From Ferribacterium limneticum (GTDB lineage Bacteria > Pseudomonadota > Gammaproteobacteria > Burkholderiales > Rhodocyclaceae): a DNA stretch of 64,000 nt. This document shows positions 42,488 through 50,586 of the stretch, piece by piece. The stretch's first letter is position 1. Every line of letters begins with the position of its first letter. Under the pieces are notes generated by a model. It did not search any database and was not told the origin of the DNA. It saw only the letters and a list, made by a program, of their open reading frames with translations. The stretch is taken from the NCBI RefSeq assembly GCF_020510585.1, contig NZ_CP075190.1, positions 1,231,001 through 1,295,000 on the forward strand, written 5' to 3'. The translations under genes and the position numbers were made by a program.

Positions 42488-43996
42488 TTAATAAGCGATG
42501 TTGGCCCGCAGGGCGAAGACCTTGACCGACTTGGCGTCACCATTGCCGCCGCCGTTGCTGACGAACTGGAAGTCAGGCGACAGCTCGAACTGCGGCGAAA
42601 TGCGGTAGCGGTAATAGACTTCGGCCAGTTTTTCGGCGCCGCGTGGCGTGAAGGTGAAGGCGGTCTGGGTCTGCAATTCGTCCAGGTAGGTGGTGACCGG
42701 AGCACTGCGATAGCCCTTGCCGGCCTGCAGCCAGGCGCCGGCAATGCCCAGGCTGTCCGCCCCGCGGCCCCAGTAGCTGCCGGAAAACTCGGCGCCGAGC
42801 GTGGCCGCCTGGTTGAACGGCAGTTCGCCATCGATCAGCTTGCCGTAGCGGGCGAAGAGCTTGATGCCATCGCCAACGCGCTGGTCGACCGAGACGCCGA
42901 CGCCGGTGTGCTTGGTCAGCGTGCCGTCGAAATCCGTGCCCTGGCTGCGGTTCCAGCCGTAGACCCGGTAATTGCCGGTCAGACCGCCGAACAGCTTGAG
43001 TTGTGTTTCGGCCTGCACCATGAGCAGCGGCGAGGTCAGGCTGCGCTGGTAGTTGGCGCCCTTGTCGCCGGCGCCGAAGAGGCCAACCGACAGACGCCAC
43101 GGCTGCATCTTGTCGACGTAATTCAGATAAGAGGCGACAAAGCCCGGCTGGAAACCATTGGCATCGACGCCGACTTCGCCGGCAGCGTCGAGCAGCGGGT
43201 TATGGACGAAGACGGAATTGAGGAACTGCTTGGCCTCGTCGCCGGCCGCGGCGTTCTGGTCGAAGAAGCCGAAGATGTCCATCTTGCCGAAAGTCAGCTC
43301 CAGTGTTTCGCGGGAATAAGGCTTGAAGCCGAGGAAGGGCAGCGGAATTGCCGCCTGATACCAGGCCTGACCGAGGATGGTCACCGAGTCGTCCGGGCTG
43401 CTGCCCGAGGCGCGGAAGGCCAGCGCATTCGGCGCGCTGGCGAAATGGCCGAGGCGCGAGAAAGCGGCGTTGAGGCCGAGGCCCTGACCCATGCGCAGAT
43501 GGGCGAACAGCTTGTGGTCGATGTCGCCAATCGGCGCCAGCGGCAGTTCGACCGAGACGTCGGCCCGGTAGTTGAGCTGGGCGCTGCCGTTCTCGATATC
43601 TTTCGGCAGCCCGGAGGCAAACTGGCCGACCGTGGCCAGCGAGGCGCCAACCTTGATGCCTTCGAGACCTTCGGCGATCCTGGCGGCCTTCTTCATGCCC
43701 AGCGCGTCCTTCTCGACGGCCTTGAGGCGCACCGTCAATTCCGGCTCGCTTTCGGAAAGACGCGGGCTGTCGAGGCCCTTGGCGATCTCGTCGCTCTCGG
43801 TCTTGAGCGTCTTGACCTGCTTTTCCATCTCGACGTTGCGTGCTTCCAGCTTCTTTTCCAGCTCGGCATTGCGAGCTTCGAGCTTTTCGAGCCGGGCAGT
43901 CAGCTTATTCAGCAACTCGACTTCCTTGGGGCCGGCCAGCGCGGGCATGGCCAGCCCCGCCACGACCAGCGCAGCGGTGATTTTGGCGAGTTTCAT
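42488..43996 (-). CDS. Outer-membrane porin-like protein with N-terminal coiled coil
   Basis: 502 residues: a signal peptide (ITAALVVAGLAMPALA), a coiled coil (about 25-70; KLEARNAELEKKLEARN), then a beta-barrel-like body of alternating residues ending in Tyr (ANIAY). It has the layout of trimeric porins with a periplasmic coiled coil. I cannot name the family. It lies two bases after ftrA and nine before ftrB, so it may let iron complexes cross the outer membrane; that is inference from place. Confidence 0.75.
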   Translation of the reverse strand: MKLAKITAALVVAGLAMPALAGPKEVELLNKLTARLEKLEARNAELEKKLEARNVEMEKQVKTLKTESDEIAKGLDSPRLSESEPELTVRLKAVEKDALGMKKAARIAEGLEGIKVGASLATVGQFASGLPKDIENGSAQLNYRADVSVELPLAPIGDIDHKLFAHLRMGQGLGLNAAFSRLGHFASAPNALAFRASGSSPDDSVTILGQAWYQAAIPLPFLGFKPYSRETLELTFGKMDIFGFFDQNAAAGDEAKQFLNSVFVHNPLLDAAGEVGVDANGFQPGFVASYLNYVDKMQPWRLSVGLFGAGDKGANYQRSLTSPLLMVQAETQLKLFGGLTGNYRVYGWNRSQGTDFDGTLTKHTGVGVSVDQRVGDGIKLFARYGKLIDGELPFNQAATLGAEFSGSYWGRGADSLGIAGAWLQAGKGYRSAPVTTYLDELQTQTAFTFTPRGAEKLAEVYYRYRISPQFELSPDFQFVSNGGGNGDAKSVKVFALRANIAY

Positions 43997-43998
43997 GA

Positions 43999-44544
43999 TC
44001 AGTAACCGCCTTTTTTACCGATGCCGACGTAGGTGAATTCGTACTCGACTTCAAACGGCTTGAACCACGGGCGAACGCCGGTGGCGCGGTCGGTGTGGCG
44101 ACCAAAATGCGAATGCGGATTGGCCGACGGCGGCAGGATGGTGTATTTCACCTTGTACTTGCCCGGGCCGGCCAGCTTGACGTTGTCGCCGTAGTGCGGG
44201 CCGTCGTTGGCAACCATCGGCATGAAATCGCCGGCGATCTTGAAGTCGCCGCCAATCTTGGAAACCTCGAACTTGATGGCCAGGTAAGGCATCCAGGCGC
44301 CTTCCTCGAAACCGTTCGGGTTGTTGGCTAGGGCGTGAATGTCGGCTTCGAGGTGAATGTCGGATTCGGCGGCCTTCTTCATCATGCCTTCCGGTTCCAT
44401 TTCGACCGGCTGCAGATAAACGGCGGCGATTTCCATGCCGTTGCGCTGCTGCGGCACGCCGATGGGGTATTCAAGGGCCAGGGCCGGAGCGGCCAGGGCA
44501 GCGGATAAAGCCAGTGCGGAAACGATTTTCTTGATGCTCAGCAT
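43999..44544 (-). CDS. ftrA: Periplasmic iron-binding protein of the P19/FtrA family
   Basis: 181 residues: a signal peptide (IVSALALSAALAAPALA) and the P19/Tpd-type domain, with LEADIHALANN, PMVANDGPHYGDN and HSHFGRH, which hold the Met/His copper and iron sites. It binds iron in the periplasm and hands it to FtrB-FtrC. GGGAG precedes the ATG. It heads the ftr part of the operon, after exbD. Confidence 0.93.
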   Translation of the reverse strand: MLSIKKIVSALALSAALAAPALALEYPIGVPQQRNGMEIAAVYLQPVEMEPEGMMKKAAESDIHLEADIHALANNPNGFEEGAWMPYLAIKFEVSKIGGDFKIAGDFMPMVANDGPHYGDNVKLAGPGKYKVKYTILPPSANPHSHFGRHTDRATGVRPWFKPFEVEYEFTYVGIGKKGGY

Positions 44545-44565
44545 TTTTATGACTCCCTGGTTTCT

Positions 44566-44577
44566 CTGGCTGGCTGG
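44566..44577 (-). promoter_or_regulatory. CCAGCCAGC leader motif before ftrA
   Basis: CCAGCCAGCC in gene sense about 22 bases before the ATG, with a second GCCAGCC just upstream of it. Confidence 0.4.
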
Positions 44578-44620
44578 GCATACGCGTGGCTGGCTTGAGG
44601 ATGGTTTTAAAGCGAAATTT

Positions 44621-45046
44621 TTACAGCGGCGCAGCCCCCGGCTGGGTCACGAAACCAATCTTGGTCAGCCCGGCCCGACGGGCCGCGCTCATCGTTTCGG
44701 CCACCGTTTCGTAGCGCGTCGCGCGGTCGGCCCGCAGGTGCATTTCGACCTTGGCGTCCTGCGCCACGGCATCGCGGAAACGGCTTTCGAGGCCGCCTTG
44801 GTCAACCGCCTCGGTGGCGACAAAAACATGGTTGTCGGCATCAATGCTGACCTGCAACGTCAGGGGCTTTTCCGGCGATGGCGTGCTCGAGGCGCGCGGC
44901 AGGTCGACCGGCACCTGATGCGTCATGAGCGGTGCCGTGATGATGAAAATGATCAGCAAAACCAGCATCACATCGACCAGCGGCGTCATGTTGATTTCCG
45001 CCGTCGGCATCTGGTGGTTCTGCGCGTTGAAGCTGCCCATGGCCAT
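44621..45046 (-). CDS. exbD: Biopolymer transport protein ExbD
   Basis: 141 residues: one N-terminal membrane helix with the essential Asp (NMTPLVDVMLVLLIIFIITAP) and a periplasmic domain. With ExbB it converts the proton gradient into TonB motion. The ATG at 45046 lies one base after the exbB stop. It is the last of the tonB-exbB-exbD set and is followed by ftrA. Confidence 0.95.
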   Translation of the reverse strand: MAMGSFNAQNHQMPTAEINMTPLVDVMLVLLIIFIITAPLMTHQVPVDLPRASSTPSPEKPLTLQVSIDADNHVFVATEAVDQGGLESRFRDAVAQDAKVEMHLRADRATRYETVAETMSAARRAGLTKIGFVTQPGAAPL

Positions 45047-45047
45047 G

Positions 45048-45782
45048 TTATGCCGCCTCCGTCGCAACGCGGGCGCGCATCGGGTGGATCTGCGCGCTGT
45101 TGGCGACAAACGGTTTGCCGACCGTGAAGAAGGCATGCAGGTCGTGGGCGAAGGCGTCGAGATCGGCCAGAATGACCCGATTGGCGCGGGTGAAGGCGTT
45201 GTAGGCGAAGACGGCGGGCAGCGCGACGGCGAGGCCGGCGGCGGTCATGATCAGCGCCTCGCCGACCGGGCCGGCGACTTTCTCGAGCGCCGCCTGACCG
45301 GACAGGCCGATGGCGAGCAGCGCATGGTAAATACCCCAGACGGTGCCGAGCAGGCCGACGAAAGGCGCCGTGGCGCCGGTCGTGGCAAGCAGGGTCAGGC
45401 CGTTTTCCATGCCGGCCTGGGTGGTCGAAAGCTGCTGACGCAGGGCGCGTTCCATCTGCTCAGCCGGATCGAAGCGCGAGGCGAGGCGGCCGGGGGCGGC
45501 TTCGCAATCGTTATTGCAGCCGTTGGCTTGCGTCGCCAGTTGGGCGTAAGGGCTGTCGGCGCCAGCCTGATTGAGCAGGGCGATGCCATCGCCGACGCTG
45601 CTCGCCGACCAGAAGGCGCCGAGCGCCTTGGCCGCCCGGCGCATGTTCCACCAATCAACAGCCTTGGCCAGGATCAGATACCAGCTGATGATCGACATCA
45701 GGGCGAGAATGACCGCGACGGCGTGCGAAATGCTGTCGCCGCTGGCCCACAGGTGCGCGAAACCGAACGAATTTTCCTGCAT
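45048..45782 (-). CDS. exbB: Biopolymer transport protein ExbB
   Basis: 244 residues, three membrane helices, MotA/TolQ/ExbB type (LLATTGATAPFVGLLGTVWG; GLAVALPAVFAYNAF). It forms the proton channel with ExbD. The start at 45782 is one base after the tonB stop; longer frames overlap tonB. It belongs to the iron operon. Confidence 0.95.
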   Translation of the reverse strand: MQENSFGFAHLWASGDSISHAVAVILALMSIISWYLILAKAVDWWNMRRAAKALGAFWSASSVGDGIALLNQAGADSPYAQLATQANGCNNDCEAAPGRLASRFDPAEQMERALRQQLSTTQAGMENGLTLLATTGATAPFVGLLGTVWGIYHALLAIGLSGQAALEKVAGPVGEALIMTAAGLAVALPAVFAYNAFTRANRVILADLDAFAHDLHAFFTVGKPFVANSAQIHPMRARVATEAA

Positions 45783-45783
45783 G

Positions 45784-46425
45784 TTATTGCTCCAATTTGA
45801 AAATGATGGGGACCAGTACCCAGCTCTGGACGGCGACATCACCGCGCTTGGCCGGTATGAATTTCCAGTTGCGAACTGTTTTTTGTGCCGACTCGTCGAG
45901 GCGCTGGCTGCCTGACGAAGTCCTGATTTCAACGCTGTCAGCGGAGCCCTGCGCATTGACCGAAACGCGCAGCACAACCTTGCCTTCCTCGCCCATGCGG
46001 CGGGAGAGCGGCGGGTAGGCGGGGGCCGGGTTCTTCAGGTAATCGGCATCGAAACGGGCCTGGCTGACCGGCTCGGCCGGCGGCGCCACCTGCGCCGGCT
46101 TGGCTTCGACCGGCGCAGCAACTACGGCAGCCGGTGCCGGAACAGTGCTCTGGGTCGCCTCGACGACCGGCGCGGCGGCCTTCGGGGCAGGCGTCTGCGG
46201 CGTCTTGACCGCTACCGGTTTGGTCATCGGCAAGGGCTTGGCGACCGGTTCTTTCCTGATTTCCTGCGTTTCGAGCAGATCGACGACAAGCGGGATTTCC
46301 ATGATCTGCGGCACCACCGTTTTGGCCGCCAGGATGAGCAGGAAAACACCGACATGCAGGCCAATGACTGCTGTCAGCAGGCCGCTGCGCTGGAAGGGTG
46401 AAGGGCGGGATAGCGTGTAGCTCAT
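45784..46425 (-). CDS. tonB: TonB energy-transducing protein
   Basis: 213 residues: an N-terminal anchor (LTAVIGLHVGVFLLILAAKT), a Pro/Ala/Lys-rich periplasm-spanning linker (about 60-125), and a C-terminal TonB domain (NPAPAYPPLSRRMGEEGKVV; ESAQKTVRNWKFIPA). It couples ExbBD to outer-membrane receptors such as the one encoded divergently at 47020. The leader carries the CCAGCCAGC motif. Confidence 0.95.
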   Translation of the reverse strand: MSYTLSRPSPFQRSGLLTAVIGLHVGVFLLILAAKTVVPQIMEIPLVVDLLETQEIRKEPVAKPLPMTKPVAVKTPQTPAPKAAAPVVEATQSTVPAPAAVVAAPVEAKPAQVAPPAEPVSQARFDADYLKNPAPAYPPLSRRMGEEGKVVLRVSVNAQGSADSVEIRTSSGSQRLDESAQKTVRNWKFIPAKRGDVAVQSWVLVPIIFKLEQ

Positions 46426-46484
46426 GGTCGATTTTTCAGGTTTTGCCGGCTGTCTCGGAAAAAACCCTTGGCTCGCTGGCTTGT

Positions 46485-46494
46485 GCTGGCTGGC
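46485..46494 (-). promoter_or_regulatory. CCAGCCAGC leader motif before tonB
   Basis: GCCAGCCAGC in gene sense about 60 bases before the tonB ATG, with another GCCAGC slightly closer. Confidence 0.4.
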
Positions 46495-46524
46495 TATGGG
46501 AACGAGAGGTGGAACGGAGAGAAA

Positions 46525-46701
46525 CTATTTGGTCAGGATCAGCTTGTTTTCACGCGTTACGCGCAGCAGGTAGCGCTGGCCGGCATGGTCGATCTCGACC
46601 GTCGTGGCGCCGCCGAGAATCTTTTCGCTATCGATCCGCGGGCGGGTTTCGGTTTTTTCGGCGGGCAGGGTGGGCTCGGGAGAGGGGGGCTGCGGGTTCA
46701 T
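46525..46701 (-). CDS. hemP: Hemin uptake protein HemP
   Basis: 58 residues with the HemP/HmuP signature: RIDSEKILGGATTVEIDHAG, then QRYLLRVTRENKLILTK at the end. HemP proteins are small cytoplasmic factors needed for normal heme uptake, possibly as regulators. It is the first gene after the Fur-like palindromes and 100 bases ahead of tonB. No strong ribosome site is seen before the ATG. Confidence 0.9.
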   Translation of the reverse strand: MNPQPPSPEPTLPAEKTETRPRIDSEKILGGATTVEIDHAGQRYLLRVTRENKLILTK

Positions 46702-46747
46702 GGTAGGCGCCTATTGCAAACAAGAATTGGTCGCATCTTCTCGTGGA

Positions 46748-46825
46748 TGAGAATTGCTGTCAATTATTATTGCGAATCATTCGCAATCGTATTGATGTGT
46801 TGTTGCAAATGCGATACATTCGCAT
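46748..46825. promoter_or_regulatory. Fur-like operator cluster between hemP and the TonB receptor
   Basis: Three sites lie in the divergent region. TGAGAATTGCTGTCA is at 46748-46762. A perfect 8-1-8 palindrome, TTGCGAATCATTCGCAA, is at 46770-46786. ATGCGATACATTCGCAT, with 6-base arms, is at 46809-46825. All fit a 7-1-7 Fur layout with GC substitutions. Iron repression of both directions is inferred. Confidence 0.6.
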
Positions 46826-46982
46826 CGACGTTGATCGACTAGCCAGCCGCTTTCCTGCCCGCCATGTCTTGAAGTGCGTTCAAGGGGGCGTCTCCGCGGG
46901 TTTTGTCCGACTGTTTTGTCGGCTATCGGCGCGTGACTGTTTCACCCCTCGAACATCTATTGTTCGGCAAGCCAGCCTCCAT

Positions 46983-46993
46983 GCCAGCCAGCC
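46983..46993 (+). promoter_or_regulatory. CCAGCCAGC leader motif before the TonB receptor
   Basis: GCCAGCCAGCC in gene sense about 28 bases before the GTG start. Further GCCAGCC copies lie upstream at about 46842 and 46970. Confidence 0.4.
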
Positions 46994-47019
46994 ATTTCTG
47001 ACTCGACAGAGGATCGCTT

Positions 47020-49227
47020 GTGAAAAATAACTATCCGAAAATTCAGGTGCGTGGGGTATCGCCTGCACCGTTCCGTGGCGGGCGACATGCCGGCCTGTTG
47101 CCGCTGGGGGCGGCTGTCGTTGCCGGTTTGCTCGGTGTGGCGGATGCGTCAGCAGCCGAGGAACAGACGCTGGCGCCGGTCACCGTCAAGGCGACCGCCG
47201 AGCAGCAGGACGGTTATCGGGCAAGCAAGACGCGCGTCGGCAAGGTGGTGCAGGATCCGCATGATGTGCCGCAGGCGATCACGACCATTACCCGGTCATT
47301 GATGGAAGAGCAGGAGGCCAATTCGCTGCGCGAGGCGTTGCGCAACGTCTCCGGCCTCTCGTTCAACGCCGCCGAGGGCGGCCGTTCCGGCGACAACATG
47401 ATGTTGCGCGGCTTTTACACCTTTGGCGACATGTACCTCGATGGCATCCGCGATACCGCCCAGTACAACCGCGAGGTGTTCAACACCGAGCAGGTCGATG
47501 TCCTGCGCGGCGCGGCGGCCATGCTGTTCGGGCGCGGTCAGGCTGGCGGCGTGATCAATCAGGTGAGCAAGACGCCGATGCTGTATGGCATCAACAAGGC
47601 CAGCATCGGCATCGGCAGCAATGAATATTTTGAAGCGAAGGCTGATTTGAATCAGCGGATTAGCGATAACACGGCGTTTCGCATCAACTTCATGACGCGC
47701 GACGAGGGCAGTTCGCGGAGCAACCCGGTGACCGGAACGACGCCGGAAATCCATCGTCAGGGTTTTGCCCCGAGCATTTCCTTCGGTCTGGGAACGGCCC
47801 ATGAAGTGACCTTGAGTCACTTGTATCTGGCTACTCAGGACCGGGCAGATTACGGCGTGCCGTTCGACAGCGCGACCAAGCGCCCGAATCAAAGTTACGC
47901 CAAGTCAGGCGCCTACTGGGGCGTCGATGGGACCTTCGACGACAGCGAAACCAACATCACGACCCTCAACTACCTGTTCACGCTGTCGCCGGATACCCAG
48001 TGGCGGACGGTGCTTCGTTCGAGCAACTACAAGCGTTCGTACTGGGCCTCGGCGCCGGGCAGTGCAGCGTCGTTTGCCACCGGTGGCAGCGCCAAGACGC
48101 GGCAGACGGATACCGACAATCTGCTCATTCAGAGCGATCTCAATACGCGCTTCAACCTCCTCGGCATGAAGCACGAGCTGGTCACCGGCGTTGAATATCT
48201 GAAGGAAGAGGCCAAGCGCTGGGCTCTGGCGAATGTCGGCAACAGCGGGATCTACTTTAAGGATGTGGTCGGCTTCACCAACAGCGTGACTGGCCAACTG
48301 ATCGACACGCGACCGGCCAATACCTATCAGGGCGAAACCTTCAGCGCCTATGTTCAGGATGCGGTGGAATTCATTCCGGACTGGAAACTGACCGGCGGTA
48401 TTCGTCGCGACGAAATGCGCTCGGACTACGTGACTGTCGCCCGGACTGTCCCAGCGACAATGACGACGACGGCGTATTCCGGCGACTTTGGCGAGAACAG
48501 CTACCGCGTCGGCCTGTCCTGGCAGCCACGGGCCGATTCGCACTACTACCTGGGATGGAGCGACTCGTTCAGCCCGACGGCGGACCTGTACCAGCTTTCC
48601 GGCAGCCAGTATCCGGCTGAGCGCTCGGCAGTGACCGAGCTGGGCGCTAAGTGGCTGCTGCTCGACGGCAACCTGGCTTTCCGCGCGGCGCTCTACCACG
48701 CCGTCAAGGAGTGGGAGCGCAATACCGATCTCGAGTCGACGGCATCCATTTTGACCAGGAAGCGTCAGTCGGACGGCTTGGAACTGGAACTGGCCGGTCG
48801 TATCACCGACGAATGGGAAGTCTTTGGCGGCCTGTCACTGATCGACGCTGAAATTCTCGAAGTGGCGCCGGGCAATGGCAATCCGAACTTCGTCGGCCAG
48901 CAGCCACGCAATACCCCGAAGACGACCGTCAACCTGTGGACCACCTATCGCCTGCCGATGGGCTTCAAGGTCGGCGGCGGTGCGGAGTACAAGAGCAAGC
49001 GCTACGGCGCCGCGCCGACCGGCACAGCTGCGTTCAACCCGAACAACGTGCCGTCCTATATCCGCTGGGATGCGATGGTCGCCTACGAACAGCCGAAATA
49101 CGCCGTCAAGTTCAATGTCCAGAACGTCTTCGACAAGCTTTACTACGATTCGCTCTACGACAACGGTGGCTTCGTCGTGCCCGGCCAGGCACGTCGTTTC
49201 ATCCTGAGCGGCGAGTTCAAGTTCTAA
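47020..49227 (+). CDS. TonB-dependent siderophore receptor
   Basis: 735 residues: a signal peptide, a TonB-box-like segment (LAPVTVKA near 51), a plug domain (QAITTITRSLMEEQEANSLR; MLRGFYTFGDMYLDGIRD) and a 22-strand-type barrel ending in Phe (FILSGEFKF). It imports ferric siderophores, probably catecholate- or hydroxamate-type (Fiu/FcuA-like), powered by TonB. It starts at GTG 47020 with AGAGGA upstream. It is divergent from hemP-tonB-exbBD. The DUF1513 gene follows. Confidence 0.94.
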   Translation: MKNNYPKIQVRGVSPAPFRGGRHAGLLPLGAAVVAGLLGVADASAAEEQTLAPVTVKATAEQQDGYRASKTRVGKVVQDPHDVPQAITTITRSLMEEQEANSLREALRNVSGLSFNAAEGGRSGDNMMLRGFYTFGDMYLDGIRDTAQYNREVFNTEQVDVLRGAAAMLFGRGQAGGVINQVSKTPMLYGINKASIGIGSNEYFEAKADLNQRISDNTAFRINFMTRDEGSSRSNPVTGTTPEIHRQGFAPSISFGLGTAHEVTLSHLYLATQDRADYGVPFDSATKRPNQSYAKSGAYWGVDGTFDDSETNITTLNYLFTLSPDTQWRTVLRSSNYKRSYWASAPGSAASFATGGSAKTRQTDTDNLLIQSDLNTRFNLLGMKHELVTGVEYLKEEAKRWALANVGNSGIYFKDVVGFTNSVTGQLIDTRPANTYQGETFSAYVQDAVEFIPDWKLTGGIRRDEMRSDYVTVARTVPATMTTTAYSGDFGENSYRVGLSWQPRADSHYYLGWSDSFSPTADLYQLSGSQYPAERSAVTELGAKWLLLDGNLAFRAALYHAVKEWERNTDLESTASILTRKRQSDGLELELAGRITDEWEVFGGLSLIDAEILEVAPGNGNPNFVGQQPRNTPKTTVNLWTTYRLPMGFKVGGGAEYKSKRYGAAPTGTAAFNPNNVPSYIRWDAMVAYEQPKYAVKFNVQNVFDKLYYDSLYDNGGFVVPGQARRFILSGEFKF

Positions 49228-49278
49228 GTTGTGGCCAGCCGGCCCTGTCTGCGGATGGGGCCTTTCATTAACCGGTCG

Positions 49279-49314
49279 GGGTTTTAATTTTGGGCAAAAA
49301 ATCCGGTTGACCGT
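49279..49314 (-). repeat. CGGTCAACCGG dispersed repeat, copy 15 of 18
   Basis: Exact core, then ATTTTTTGCCCAAAATTA and AAACCCC. It lies between the receptor and the DUF1513 gene. Confidence 0.75.
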
Positions 49315-49331
49315 AACAAGTTGAATTGATC

Positions 49332-50468
49332 ATGAAAATGCAACGACGTGAGTTTCTGAAGCTGTTCGGCGCCGTGGCCACCTTGCCGCAGGCCGGTTTT
49401 GCCTGGGCGGCGTCAGGGCCGCAAGGCGCCGCGATTGCCGCCGCCTGGCGCGGGCCGAATCCGGGCGATACCTATTACGCCGGCGTGATGACCGCCGACT
49501 GGGAGCGCAAGAAGCTTGAAATCCGCCACGCCGCGGCCTTGCCGACGCGCCCGCACGGCCTGACGCCGGAGGCGGATGGCAGCCTGCTGGTGACCGGTGT
49601 GCGCCCCGGTGCCTGGCTCATGCGCATTGATCGCGATGGCAAGCAAGTCCAGAAGATCGATCTGGCCGACGAAACATCGAGCGCCCGGCTGAACGGCCAC
49701 GTCGTCGTCAGCCCGCGTGGCGACGTGATCTACACCACCGAAACCGACATGAAAACCGGGCGCGGCCTGATCGGCGTGCGTGATCGCCAGAGCCTCAAGA
49801 AGCTGGCCGAATGGCAGACGCATGGCCAGGAGCCGCACCAGTTGCTGGTCGACGACGCCGGTCATCTGATGGTCGCCAACGGCGGCATCCCGCGCACGGC
49901 CGCCGACAAAAAATACGATCTGCACCGTATGGATGCCTCGCTGGTCAGGCTTGACGGCCAGAGCGGCCGCCTGCTCCGCCAATGGACGCTGGATGACCCG
50001 CGCCTGAGCCTGCGCCATCTGGCCTGGAGCCACTGGCCGGCGGCCAGCAAGAAATTCCTCGGCGTCGCCATGCAGGCCGAGCACGACGATCCGGCCGCCC
50101 GTGCCGCGGCGCCGATTCTCGCCGTGCTCGATGGCGACGATCTGACTATTCCGACCCGGGTCAGCGACGGCGCGGGTTACGCCGGCGACATCGCGCCGGC
50201 TTACAACGGCGGATTTGCCCTGTCGAGTAACCAGGTCGGCTTGGCCCAGTTGTGGCATCCGGCCACGCCGGACAAGCTGACGCGCATCGTCGAATTGCAG
50301 GAAGCCTATGCCCTGACCGGCTGGGAAGGCCCCAAGCCGGGCGGTGGCGTGCTGGTCTCGACGGCCCTCGGTCTGGTGCGCTGGCACCCGAGCGCCAAGC
50401 CGGCCTTGTTACCGTGGCCGGAGAAAATGGCGGTGGATAACCACTGGGTGCTGGTTGACGAGTCCTGA
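49332..50468 (+). CDS. Tat-exported DUF1513 protein
   Basis: 378 residues: a twin-arginine signal (MQRREFLKLFGAVATLPQAG) and a beta-propeller-like DUF1513 domain (LPTRPHGLTPEADGSLLVTG; GHVVVSPRGDVIYTTE). In other bacteria DUF1513 genes sit with imelysin-type iron uptake genes; here it follows an iron receptor. It is periplasmic, with unknown activity. The ATG at 49332 is preferred to the TTG at 49326. Confidence 0.87.
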   Translation: MKMQRREFLKLFGAVATLPQAGFAWAASGPQGAAIAAAWRGPNPGDTYYAGVMTADWERKKLEIRHAAALPTRPHGLTPEADGSLLVTGVRPGAWLMRIDRDGKQVQKIDLADETSSARLNGHVVVSPRGDVIYTTETDMKTGRGLIGVRDRQSLKKLAEWQTHGQEPHQLLVDDAGHLMVANGGIPRTAADKKYDLHRMDASLVRLDGQSGRLLRQWTLDDPRLSLRHLAWSHWPAASKKFLGVAMQAEHDDPAARAAAPILAVLDGDDLTIPTRVSDGAGYAGDIAPAYNGGFALSSNQVGLAQLWHPATPDKLTRIVELQEAYALTGWEGPKPGGGVLVSTALGLVRWHPSAKPALLPWPEKMAVDNHWVLVDES

Positions 50469-50586
50469 GCCAAGCCAGGCTCAGACCCCCCTTGTCCGGG
50501 CCTGGTGTTTGATTTGTTCGGTCATGCCAATTTCATGCTAGATTCAGGATGATTTCATTCCTTTCGAATGGAAGCTGGATTGCATC

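Noticed and set aside
42098-44005. 635-codon rightward frame over the porin and ftrB
   Set aside because: Antisense shadow; the leftward genes have signal peptides, ribosome sites and known motifs.
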